DNA from: Nocardia alba NBRC 108234
GTDB lineage: Bacteria > Actinomycetota > Actinomycetes > Mycobacteriales > Mycobacteriaceae
Reading direction: 5' to 3'
Assembly: GCF_001612665.1 (NCBI RefSeq)
Contig: NZ_BDAX01000006.1
Span: 62,001-126,000 of the forward strand
DNA length: 64,000 nucleotides
Part shown: piece after piece, positions 57,417 through 64,000 of the stretch
How positions within the stretch are numbered: the first letter of the stretch is position 1
Layout: each line of letters opens with the position of its first letter
Program-made: the position numbers and the translations under genes
The notes under the pieces: model-generated
Told to the model about the DNA's origin: nothing
Database searches by the model: none
The model's input: the letters and a program-made list of their open reading frames with translations, nothing else

Positions 57417-58148
57417 TCACGCGGCGGTGTGGCCCGCCCTCGCGCCCGTCTTGTAGGTGATCAGGATCGCGGAGCCGGAGACGACGGCGGCGACGATCAG
57501 CATCATCTCACCGCCCACCACCATGCTCATCAGACCGCCGAGCAGGGCGCCGAAGGCGAAGGCCGCGTACTGCGTGCCGTAACCGAGCCAATCGCGCGCA
57601 CTACCCCCGCTGACATGGCTTTCGATGCCCTGGCTCAGCTTCACCACCGTTCCGGTGGCATAGCTGAGCGGAACAGTGGTCTCGTCGTTCTTGACGAACG
57701 CGGTGTTCAGCGCGCCCACCGCGAAGGCGACGAACGCGATCGGGATGAACCCCACCTCCTGCCCGCCGGTGCGGTCGAGCGCGTAGTCGACGAGCGCGGC
57801 CACGACGAGCGCCACGGTGGTCACCACGGACGCGCCGTAGTGACCACGGCGCCACACCCGCCGCCGCAGCAGCGAGGCCACGAACACGCCGAGCCCGAAC
57901 GAGAAGAGCAGCGTGATCGCCCCCGTGGCCAGCAGCTGATCATTGTCGAACCAGCCGAGAACAGCACGCTCGGTATTACCGGTCATAAATGTCACGAAAT
58001 ATCCGGCCGAATGTGTATAAGCCGCCGCTCCGATAAATCCGGCCAGAATAGAAAGAAAGGCGACCATCGGCATCGCACCGGCGGGAATGCCCCGCAGAGC
58101 CACCCGGTGGGCCGCGTCACGCTGCTTGTTTTCTGTGGTCAGGGTCAC
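57417..58148 (-). CDS. DUF1275 (YoaK)-family membrane protein
   Basis: 243 residues with about six membrane helices and the family motif AGFIGAAAYTHSAGYFVTFMTGNTER in the first helices, then LNTAFVKNDETTVPLSYATGTVVKLSQ in the middle. The family is widespread and of unknown transport or sensor function. GTG start at 58148. Lies between the two halves of the spc cluster in the rp gene direction, with its own flanks. Confidence 0.9.
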   Translation of the reverse strand: MTLTTENKQRDAAHRVALRGIPAGAMPMVAFLSILAGFIGAAAYTHSAGYFVTFMTGNTERAVLGWFDNDQLLATGAITLLFSFGLGVFVASLLRRRVWRRGHYGASVVTTVALVVAALVDYALDRTGGQEVGFIPIAFVAFAVGALNTAFVKNDETTVPLSYATGTVVKLSQGIESHVSGGSARDWLGYGTQYAAFAFGALLGGLMSMVVGGEMMLIVAAVVSGSAILITYKTGARAGHTAA

Positions 58149-58511
58149 GATCTCACATCCTCTGCTTTACCCTCGGCAAGGGATCGACGCTGACGCCCAT
58201 CTGCATGCCGCATTGTCACGCAGTGACCCCGACAGTAGCGACGAAATAAAAAGCCGACCAGTACGGAGATCACATTCTCGGGAAAGACACAGGTTTATGA
58301 GGCGGCGGTAATGCCGCGGTAACCGAGGAATTCAGCGGATACCACATCCGCTGCCGCGCGAGGAAACCGGCGACCCGCGACGATGCCGCCACACGAGCTG
58401 TACCGCTCCTCGAATTGTGTTCGATACCAACCACTTTGCGTTTCGGTAGTCGCCTCTGGCGAGTGTGATAGCTTCGCGAGGTTCGTCGGATCTGCGCAGG
58501 AGGCTCGGCCT
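58149..58511. other. 363-base divergent region
   Basis: Between the DUF1275 gene (leftward) and the secreted peptidase gene (rightward). It holds the AGGAGG ribosome site at 58498-58503 and must carry both promoters; no clear -10/-35 or operator could be placed. No gene seen. Confidence 0.55.
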
Positions 58512-60071
58512 TTGTCTTCCCACTGTGCGCGCCGCCGGGGCTCGGCATATCTGCTCGCCGTACTGCTCGGGATCGGCGCGCTCGTCACGCCCGCGCGCGC
58601 ATCGGCCGAACCCTACGTCGACCAGCTCGCCGACGCGGCCGATACCCCGACGCTGGGCTGGGAAGCCTGCTCGGACGGGTTCGAGTGCGCGACAGCCCAG
58701 GTGCCGATGGACTACAACAGCCCGCGGGCCGACCGGATCGACCTGGCGGTCATCAAGTTGCCCGCCGCCGATCCCACCCGCCGCATCGGCACATTGTTCG
58801 TCAATTTCGGCGGCCCCGGCCCCTCCGGTGTGGATCGCCTGCGCGAGCGGGCCCGCTGGCCGTGGCTGTTCTCCGACGAGCTGCGCGCCCGCTTCGACCT
58901 GGTCTCCTGGGATCCGCGTTCGGTCTCGCGCAGCGCGGGCACGCGGTGTTTCCCCAGCGCCGACGAGCAGGCCGCGTACCTCGGTTCGTTCCCCGGCACG
59001 CCGACCGAGCCGGGCTCCGAGCCCGCGTTCTTCGCCGCCTCGGCCGATATCGCCGCCCGGTGCGCCGCGAACGCGGGCCCGATCCTGCGCCACGCCTCCA
59101 CCGCGAACACCGCCCGCGATCTGGACCTGCTGCGACGCGCCGTCGGCGATGAGACCCTCACCTACCACGGCATCTCCTATGGCACCCAGGTCGGCGCGGT
59201 CTACGCCAATATGTTCCCCGGCCGGGTCCGCGCGATGGCCTTCGACGGTTCCCTCGACTTCGAGGGCAATATGAACGGTCACGGTGCCGACGGCGTGAAT
59301 CTGCCGCTCGACACCCGCCAGGGCGTCGCCGCCGGCATCGCCGAAACCTTCGACACCTTCCTCCGTGACTGCGCCGCCGCGGGCCCACGCTGCGCCTTCG
59401 CCGAGGGCGACCCGAAACTCAAGTGGATCGCGCTGGCCGAACGAGCCCGCCTCGCGCCGATCACGGTCGCGGGCACGCCGTGGACATTCGGCCAGATAGT
59501 GAGCGCCGCGGGTAGCCTCTCCCGTCCCGATACCTACCCCGACCTGGCGATCCTGCTCCAAAACCTCTTCGACGCGGCAACCGTCCTGCCTGCCAGAGTC
59601 CCCGACGCTCTCTTCGAGGAGAACCACCCCGCCAATCGCGTCGAGGCCTTCTACACCATCCAGTGCTCCGACAGCACCGTCCCCACCGACCCCGCCGCCT
59701 ACACCAGGGCAGCCGCCGCCGAAGACCTCCAGTCCCGCTACTTCGGCCGGATCGCCGTCTTCAACGCCACCCCCTGCGCCTTCTGGCAGGCTGAGGACCG
59801 GGACCGCTACACCGGCCCGTGGAACCGCGAAACCGCCGCCCCGATCCTCGTCCTCAACAGCCGATACGATCCGGCCACCCCGCTCCGGGGCGCCAAAGCC
59901 GGTGCGGCCCAGCTGAACCGGGCCCAGGTAGTCGTCATCGAAGGCGCGGGCCACAGCTCCATGTACGTCCAGAGCACCTGCGCCGAACACCTCAAACGCG
60001 ACTACCTGTTCACCGCCCAGCTGCCGCCCGCGGGCATCAGTTGCGGAATCGACCGCTCACCGTTCAGCTGA
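58512..60071 (+). CDS. Secreted alpha/beta-hydrolase, TAP-type peptidase
   Basis: 519 residues from TTG at 58512, chosen because AGGAGG lies 8 bases upstream and a signal peptide follows directly (basic RRR, hydrophobic LLAVLLGIGALV, ARASA cleavage site). The catalytic triad is Ser222 in HGISYGTQ, Asp453 in NSRYDPATP and His481 in EGAGHSSM. C-terminal SRYDPATPLRGAKAGAAQL belongs to the TAP-like domain. The family removes N-terminal tripeptides or amino acids from peptides outside the cell. Convergent with a small secreted peptide gene, overlapping its 3' end by 8 bases. Confidence 0.9.
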   Translation: MSSHCARRRGSAYLLAVLLGIGALVTPARASAEPYVDQLADAADTPTLGWEACSDGFECATAQVPMDYNSPRADRIDLAVIKLPAADPTRRIGTLFVNFGGPGPSGVDRLRERARWPWLFSDELRARFDLVSWDPRSVSRSAGTRCFPSADEQAAYLGSFPGTPTEPGSEPAFFAASADIAARCAANAGPILRHASTANTARDLDLLRRAVGDETLTYHGISYGTQVGAVYANMFPGRVRAMAFDGSLDFEGNMNGHGADGVNLPLDTRQGVAAGIAETFDTFLRDCAAAGPRCAFAEGDPKLKWIALAERARLAPITVAGTPWTFGQIVSAAGSLSRPDTYPDLAILLQNLFDAATVLPARVPDALFEENHPANRVEAFYTIQCSDSTVPTDPAAYTRAAAAEDLQSRYFGRIAVFNATPCAFWQAEDRDRYTGPWNRETAAPILVLNSRYDPATPLRGAKAGAAQLNRAQVVVIEGAGHSSMYVQSTCAEHLKRDYLFTAQLPPAGISCGIDRSPFS

Positions 60072-60276
60072 ACAGGCAGAGCAGGTCATAGAGCGGCGGC
60101 TTCTCCACACTGCCCGTGGAGAACAACAACTGCGCGATCGGCGAGCAGATCAACTGCGTCTCCGACGACCCCGATCCACCCCCGGACCCGGAACCGCCGC
60201 TGGGGGCGGCGGAGGCGACAGCAGGCGCCCCGAGGAGCGCGACGGAAAGAACAGCGACTGTGGCGAACTTCTTCAT
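60064..60276 (-). CDS. Small secreted protein
   Basis: 70 residues from ATG at 60276. Residues 1-24 (KKFATVAVLSVALLGAPAVASAA) are a classic signal peptide. A Gly/Ser-rich linker follows, then a 35-residue C-terminal part with two Cys (LICSPIAQLL and LLCLFS). No family known. The 3' end overlaps the peptidase gene by 8 bases. Might be a Cys-linked or anchored secreted peptide. Confidence 0.6.
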   Translation of the reverse strand: MKKFATVAVLSVALLGAPAVASAAPSGGSGSGGGSGSSETQLICSPIAQLLFSTGSVEKPPLYDLLCLFS

Positions 60277-60432
60277 GCGCCAAGAGAACACACCCACCCT
60301 CACCAACGGAGTGAAATGCACACATTTCATCCAAAGTCCGTGATATCCCACAGTCCCCCGGAAATGCGCGCGGGCATGAACAACTCCGCAGCAGCTAGCC
60401 TTTCAGGACACACATCACGAGGGGGGCGGCAC

Positions 60433-60873
60433 GTGACCTACGACGATCGCGGATGGCATTCGGACTCGACATCGGAACTGGGTCTCGACACCGACGCGGG
60501 CGCCACGCACATCGGAATCTTCTACGCGTGGGCAGTCGCCAATGACCTGCACTCGCCGACCGTGCCCGTCTGGGGCGAACCGGAGCAACAACCACGACCG
60601 GAGCTGGTGGCCCTGTTCAACCGCACCACAACACCCGGCCGCTATCTGCTCGACCACTGCTGCGGCGAACTCAACCTCGGCGACCTCAACCCCCGCGGCC
60701 GAGCTTTCGCCGACGCCGCCTACCGCGCCTACCTGGGCGCCTACGAATACGTCCCCGAAATAGCCCGCCACGAGACCATCTATCACGCACCCGACACCTG
60801 GGAAACCTACGAAGCCGTCGCACCACTACTCGACGAGGCCTGGACCGAATGGACTCGCCACCACGAACACTGA
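60433..60873 (+). CDS. DUF7832-like protein
   Basis: 146 residues from GTG at 60433, with GAGGGGGG just ahead. TYDDRGWHSDSTSELGLD and GATHIGIFYAWAVANDLHS match the pattern of this family (D-x-x-x-W-H, then ATHIGxFxAW) as I recall it. The rest is helical. Similar proteins occur near polymorphic toxin genes, but no toxin is adjacent here. Function unknown. Confidence 0.65.
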   Translation: MTYDDRGWHSDSTSELGLDTDAGATHIGIFYAWAVANDLHSPTVPVWGEPEQQPRPELVALFNRTTTPGRYLLDHCCGELNLGDLNPRGRAFADAAYRAYLGAYEYVPEIARHETIYHAPDTWETYEAVAPLLDEAWTEWTRHHEH

Positions 60874-60921
60874 CCAACCCCGCGCCCAGATCCGTTCCTT
60901 CGGGTCGACCGAGCCAGGTTG

Positions 60922-60947
60922 GATATACTATTTTCAAAACAGATATC
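60922..60947 (+). promoter_or_regulatory. vapBC promoter and palindromic operator candidate
   Basis: GATAT (60922-60926) and ATATC (60943-60947) are inverted around an A/T-rich centre; TATACT (60924-60929) serves as a -10. VapB proteins usually bind a palindrome here and repress their own operon. Strikingly A/T-rich against the high-GC background. Confidence 0.55.
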
Positions 60948-60961
60948 AAACGGAGGCTCAG

Positions 60962-61186
60962 ATGGCACGGACAGTGGTCGACCTCGATGACGCCGCGCTA
61001 GCCGAGGCGGCTCGATACCTGGGGACAACAACCAAGAAGGACACCGTCAACGCAGCGTTGCGCGAGATCATCGATCGTCGGCGCCGAGCCGAGGCGATCG
61101 CCCGGATGCGGGCGATGGTAGCCACTGGCGAGATCGATCTCCCCGAAACCGAGCTTGCACGCCAAGGCAATGAGTCGGCGGCGTGA
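60962..61186 (+). CDS. vapB: VapB-family antitoxin
   Basis: 74 residues. ARTVVDLDDAALAEAARYLG and TTKKDTVNAALREIIDRRRR give a short ribbon-helix-helix type DNA-binding part (DUF2191-like), and the C-terminal EIDLPETELARQG is the flexible toxin-binding tail. It should neutralise VapC and repress the operon. The stop overlaps the vapC start (GTGA). GGAGG precedes the ATG. Confidence 0.88.
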   Translation: MARTVVDLDDAALAEAARYLGTTTKKDTVNAALREIIDRRRRAEAIARMRAMVATGEIDLPETELARQGNESAA

Positions 61187-61584
61187 CCGAACGGTTCCTC
61201 GCCGACACCAGCGCCCTGGTGCGATTTTTTCGAGGCCAGACTGGTGCGCAATGGGATCAGCTGGCCAGTTCCGGCCTCCTCGGGATCTGCGAACCTGTTC
61301 GCCAGGAGTACCTACGCGCCGCTGGCGGGCGTCCCGCTTACTACGAGGCCGCCAGTCTGCTGCACGAGATCTTTCCCTACTTCTCGATGCCCGATTCCTG
61401 CTGGGAGGATGCCGCGCAGCTGCAGGATCGCCTCGCCGAGAAAGGCTGGCATCAGTGCGCGAGCCCGGTCGATCTGCTCGTCGCGGTGACCGCCGCACAC
61501 CACAAATTGACTGTGCTGCACGCGGATTCGGATTTTGAGACTATAGGCCGTCTGACCGGGCAGCCCCTTCAACGCATCGACTGA
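61183..61584 (+). CDS. vapC: VapC-family PIN ribonuclease toxin
   Basis: 133 residues from GTG at 61183. The PIN acidic residues are Asp8 (LADTSAL), Glu42 (QEYLRA), Asp97 (SPVDLLVA) and Asp115/Asp117 (HADSDFE), so the active site looks complete. VapC toxins cut RNA, often tRNA or rRNA, unless bound by VapB. Sits between the halves of the spc cluster with its own promoter, and is separated from rpsN by a strong palindrome. Confidence 0.9.
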   Translation: MTERFLADTSALVRFFRGQTGAQWDQLASSGLLGICEPVRQEYLRAAGGRPAYYEAASLLHEIFPYFSMPDSCWEDAAQLQDRLAEKGWHQCASPVDLLVAVTAAHHKLTVLHADSDFETIGRLTGQPLQRID

Positions 61585-61599
61585 GATCACCATAACGCG

Positions 61600-61637
61600 G
61601 CAAGGCACGGACTCTCGACCGAGAGTCCGTGCCTTGC
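61600..61637. terminator. Strong bidirectional terminator between vapC and rpsN
   Basis: An 18-bp perfect stem (GCAAGGCACGGACTCTCG and complement) with a 2-base centre, so in practice a 4- to 6-base loop. It separates the convergent vapC and rpsN. Confidence 0.85.
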
Positions 61638-61680
61638 TTCGTTATTCGCCTAGGCGGGTGCGCTCACGAGGAGCGCGGGC

Positions 61681-61866
61681 TCACCAGGAGCTCTTGTGCA
61701 CGCCCGGGAGCTCACCGCGGTGCGCCATTTCGCGGACGCAGATGCGGCACAGGCCGAACTTGCGGTAGACCGCGTGCGGGCGACCGCAACGCTGGCAGCG
61801 GGTGTAGGCGCGGACGGCGAACTTGGGCTTGGCCTCCGCCTTGATGCGCAGTGCTTTCTTAGCCAT
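61681..61866 (-). CDS. rpsN: 30S ribosomal protein S14, zinc-binding type
   Basis: 61 residues, type Z. Four Cys form the zinc ribbon: Cys24, Cys27 ([12 protein letters not shown]) and Cys40, Cys43 ([18 protein letters not shown]). Last gene of the rplN half-operon. In most bacteria rpsH follows here; instead a terminator does. Confidence 0.97.
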   Translation of the reverse strand: MAKKALRIKAEAKPKFAVRAYTRCQRCGRPHAVYRKFGLCRICVREMAHRGELPGVHKSSW

Positions 61867-61870
61867 GTGC

Positions 61871-62434
61871 TCAGTTCTCCTTGAACGGGAAGCCGAGGTG
61901 CTTCAGCAGCGCGCGGCCTTCTTCGTTGTTGGTCGCGGTGGTGACCACGGTGATGTCCATACCGCGCGGGCGGTCGATGGAATCCACGTCGATCTCGTGG
62001 AACATCGACTGCTCGCTGAGGCCGAACGTGTAGTTGCCGTTGCCGTCGAACTGCTTCGGCGACAGGCCGCGGAAGTCGCGGATACGGGGCAGCGCGATGG
62101 ACACGAGACGGTCCAGGAACTCCCACATACGGTCGCCACGAAGGGTGACCTTCGCGCCGATCGGCATGCCCTCACGCAGCTTGAACTGCGCGATCGACTT
62201 GGTGGCCTTACGGATTTCGGGCTTCTGGCCGGTGATCAGCTCGAGGTCCTTGACGGCACCGTTGATCAGCTTCGCGTCACGGGCGGCGTCGCCGACACCC
62301 ATGTTCACGACGACCTTGACGACGCCGGGGATCTGCATCACGTTGGCGTAATCGAACTCGCCGTTCAGCGCGTCCTTGATCTCGGCGCGGTAGCGCGCCT
62401 TCAGCCGGGGCTGAGTCTGCTCAGAGGTAGTCAT
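61871..62434 (-). CDS. rplE: 50S ribosomal protein L5
   Basis: 187 residues. [28 protein letters not shown] and [28 protein letters not shown] are characteristic. Contacts 5S rRNA and the P-site tRNA. 4 bases separate it from rpsN. Confidence 0.98.
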   Translation of the reverse strand: MTTSEQTQPRLKARYRAEIKDALNGEFDYANVMQIPGVVKVVVNMGVGDAARDAKLINGAVKDLELITGQKPEIRKATKSIAQFKLREGMPIGAKVTLRGDRMWEFLDRLVSIALPRIRDFRGLSPKQFDGNGNYTFGLSEQSMFHEIDVDSIDRPRGMDITVVTTATNNEEGRALLKHLGFPFKEN

Positions 62435-62435
62435 G

Positions 62436-62753
62436 TCAGATGTCCTTCCCGTTTTTACGGGAGATCCGGACGCGCTTGCCGGACTCTTCGTCGGTGCGGT
62501 AGCCGACGCGAGTCGGGTTACCGTCGGAGTCGACGACCATCACGTTGGAAACCTGGATGGGGGCTTCCTGGGTGACGATGCCACCCGAGGACGCGCCACG
62601 CTGGTTCGCGGAATCCGCGACGTGCTTCTTGATGCGGTTCACGCCTTCGACGAGAACCTTGCCGGTCGCCGGGAAGGCCTGGATGACCTTGCCCTTGGCG
62701 CCCTTGTCCTTGCCCGAAATGACGAGCACGGTGTCACCCTTGTGCACCTTCAT
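62436..62753 (-). CDS. rplX: 50S ribosomal protein L24
   Basis: 105 residues with a KOW motif in [21 protein letters not shown]. Early assembly protein that binds the 5' end of 23S rRNA. Two bases from rplN, one base from rplE. Confidence 0.98.
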   Translation of the reverse strand: MKVHKGDTVLVISGKDKGAKGKVIQAFPATGKVLVEGVNRIKKHVADSANQRGASSGGIVTQEAPIQVSNVMVVDSDGNPTRVGYRTDEESGKRVRISRKNGKDI

Positions 62754-62755
62754 GG

Positions 62756-63124
62756 TCAGAGCACCTCCGGGGCCAGCGAAACGATCTTCATGAAGCGCTT
62801 GTCACGCAGCTCACGGCCGACCGGGCCGAAGATGCGGGTGCCACGAGGGTCGTTGTCCGGCTTGATCAGCACGGCGGCGTTCTCGTCGAACTTGATGTAG
62901 GAACCGTCCGGACGACGACGCTCCTTGGTCGTGCGAACGACGACAGCCTTGACGACGTCGCCCTTCTTCACGTTGGCGCCGGGGATGGCGTCCTTCACGG
63001 TGGCGACGATGATGTCACCGATACCGGCATAGCGACGCGACGAGCCACCGAGCACGCGGATGCAAAGGATTTCCTTCGCCCCGGTGTTGTCGGCGACGCG
63101 CAGTCGCGACTCCTGCTGAATCAC
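62756..63124 (-). CDS. rplN: 50S ribosomal protein L14
   Basis: 122 residues. [21 protein letters not shown] and [29 protein letters not shown] are the family ends. First gene of this half of the spc cluster. Confidence 0.98.
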   Translation of the reverse strand: MIQQESRLRVADNTGAKEILCIRVLGGSSRRYAGIGDIIVATVKDAIPGANVKKGDVVKAVVVRTTKERRRPDGSYIKFDENAAVLIKPDNDPRGTRIFGPVGRELRDKRFMKIVSLAPEVL

Positions 63125-63229
63125 TTCAGCACCTCCTGGACCTGGATGTATACGTACGCCGGATTGCCGACCCGACGCACATGGTCAGTCACCCTCCGGA
63201 CGCGCGCCTGCCAGCGGAAATACCTTCCA

Positions 63230-63301
63230 CTGGGGGTTCACTGCCGGATTGCGGGGGCATAGCTCCCGCAGGCAACCGTTCTAGTGTAGGTGAACCCCCA
63301 G
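63230..63301. repeat. 12-bp inverted repeat around the rplN promoter
   Basis: CTGGGGGTTCAC (63230-63241) and GTGAACCCCCAG (63290-63301) are perfect complements with 48 bases between, which include the -10 box. Only the first arm would be transcribed, so any role is at DNA level or coincidental. Confidence 0.55.
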
Positions 63302-63312
63302 CGCGAACCGAA
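63269..63312 (-). promoter_or_regulatory. Promoter of the rplN half-operon
   Basis: On the minus strand TTCGGT (63307-63312), 18 bases, TACACT (63283-63288), with the core 63269-63290 nearly identical to that before rpsH. The leader to rplN is about 150 bases. Confidence 0.7.
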
Positions 63313-63324
63313 TCGGGGGCCGGG

Positions 63325-64000
63325 TCAGCCCGCCACCGGTGCGAGTTCCCACGGTCCGTTGCCCTCGAGGGTGAGGATCTGGGTGTGGTGCTGGTCGACG
63401 GTGCTGCGGTGGGCGACCGAGACCACGATGGTATCGGGGACCTCGGTACGGATGAGGCTGTAGAGCGAGTACTCCAGGCCCTCGTCGACGGCGGAGGTGG
63501 CCTCGTCGAGGAAGACCACCTTGGGCCGGATCAGCAGGATGCGGGCGAAGGCCAGGCGCTGCTGCTCGCCGGGGGACAGGATCTTCGCCCAGTCGGCCTC
63601 CTCGTCGAGGCGGTCGGCGAGGTGGCCGAGATGGACCTTGGCGAGGACTTCACGCAGGGTCTCGTCGGTGACGTCCTCCGCCTTTGCCGGGTATTCGATC
63701 GCGGTCCGCAGGTCGCCGAGCGGGAGATAGGGCAGCTGCGACAGGAACAGCGTCTCCGTGCCCGCGGGGCGGCCGACCTCACCGTCGCTGTACGGCCACA
63801 TCTGCGCGAGCGCGCGCAGCAACGTGGTCTTGCCGCTGCCCGAGACACCCTTCACGACCAGCGCGTCGCTGGGGACGAGCCGCAGGTTCAGATCGTCGAT
63901 GAGCACTTGACCGTCGGGCTTGCGGACACCGACCTTGTCCAAGCGCAGGGCGTCGTCCAGGTCGACGGCGGCGAGCTTGGGGAGGTCACGGGATTCGTCG
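63325..64000 (-). CDS. ABC transporter ATP-binding/permease protein, C-terminal part
   Basis: The open frame continues past the right edge, so the N-terminal membrane part is outside. The visible nucleotide-binding domain has Walker A GVSGSGKTT, signature LSPGEQQRLAFARI, Walker B VVFLDEATSAVD and the H-loop VAHRS. RALAQMWPYSDGEVGRP before the Q-loop (LFLSQLPYLPLGDL) is typical of the SbmA/BacA/YddA-like ABC group with fused membrane domain (as in Rv1819c). Such transporters move peptides, vitamin B12 or related cargo. The last residues read ELAPVAG. Encoded upstream of rplN in the same direction. Confidence 0.85.
   Translation of the reverse strand, partial: DESRDLPKLAAVDLDDALRLDKVGVRKPDGQVLIDDLNLRLVPSDALVVKGVSGSGKTTLLRALAQMWPYSDGEVGRPAGTETLFLSQLPYLPLGDLRTAIEYPAKAEDVTDETLREVLAKVHLGHLADRLDEEADWAKILSPGEQQRLAFARILLIRPKVVFLDEATSAVDEGLEYSLYSLIRTEVPDTIVVSVAHRSTVDQHHTQILTLEGNGPWELAPVAG

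Noticed and set aside
58383..58511. Longer N-terminus for the secreted peptidase
   Set aside because: The signal peptide starts right after TTG at 58512, which has AGGAGG at ideal distance; the upstream residues are not signal-like.
60316..60432. Longer N-terminus for the DUF7832-like protein
   Set aside because: The in-frame upstream stretch has low coding character and the conserved YDDRGW start sits right after a GTG with a strong ribosome site.
57149..61680. Mobile element or phage island as the cause of the spc split
   Set aside because: No transposase, integrase, terminal inverted repeats or target duplications were seen; the genes are ordinary chromosomal types and a break at this site is known in related genera.
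1..64000. tRNA, rRNA or other structured RNA genes
   Set aside because: No cloverleaf with a TTCGANNC arm, rRNA core or riboswitch-like leader was noticed by eye; a tRNAscan-SE or Infernal run would decide.

Overview
The window is high-GC DNA from an actinomycete, most probably Nocardia or a close relative in Mycobacteriales. The evidence is a full mycobacterial-style type VII secretion (ESX) core with PE, PPE and EspG, a CpnT-type giant toxin, DUF6301/TY-Chap neighbours, and a ribosomal-protein spc cluster of corynebacterial/nocardial layout. The species cannot be named from sequence alone.

Region 1 (1-1.9 kb): the 5' end of a DUF4254-like gene reading off the left edge, divergent from a GntR/UTRA regulator that overlaps a GNAT acetyltransferase.

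Region 2 (1.9-14.3 kb): the ESX machine. eccC, mycP and eccD form a leftward operon, followed by eccA (+), eccB (-) and eccE (+), so the core is split over four transcription units. A very strong hairpin closes it.

Region 3 (14.6-25.1 kb): a long leftward substrate/chaperone operon: EspB-like, EspG, a small helper, YbaB-like, EspC-like, an EspA/EspB-like protein, PE, PPE, EspG and two WXG100-type proteins. A YbaB-like gene, a possible YezG-like immunity protein and a YwqK/MORN-type antitoxin follow towards the giant gene.

Region 4 (25.1-44.15 kb): one 19-kb gene for a 6347-residue protein. It has a CpnT-like (WXG100-like) N-terminus, a disordered linker, a possible Cys/His peptidase-like domain, a deaminase-like domain, a PD-(D/E)xK nuclease-like domain, three helical modules (two of them a ~4.04-kb tandem duplication), a Pro-rich stalk and an unrecognised C-terminal domain. 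The pairing of a YwqJ-like deaminase with a downstream YwqK-like gene suggests a toxin-immunity system.

Region 5 (44.15-51.0 kb): three small rightward genes (unknown, DUF6301-like, TY-Chap-like), then leftward EspB-like, EspG and WXG100 genes, a TPR-like gene and a small membrane protein. Three near-identical 32-bp elements sit upstream of the giant gene, the WXG100 gene and the YbaB-like gene, and look like one shared promoter type.

Region 6 (51.1-64.0 kb): dtd, then leftward housekeeping genes. The spc ribosomal cluster is cut in two: rplN-rplX-rplE-rpsN (61.7-63.1 kb) and rpsH-rplF-rplR-rpsE-rpmD-rplO, then secY-adk-map (51.6-57.1 kb). About 4.5 kb lies between the halves and carries a DUF1275 membrane protein, a secreted TAP-type peptidase, two small genes and a VapBC module. 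Both halves carry almost the same core promoter. An ABC transporter gene runs off the right edge.
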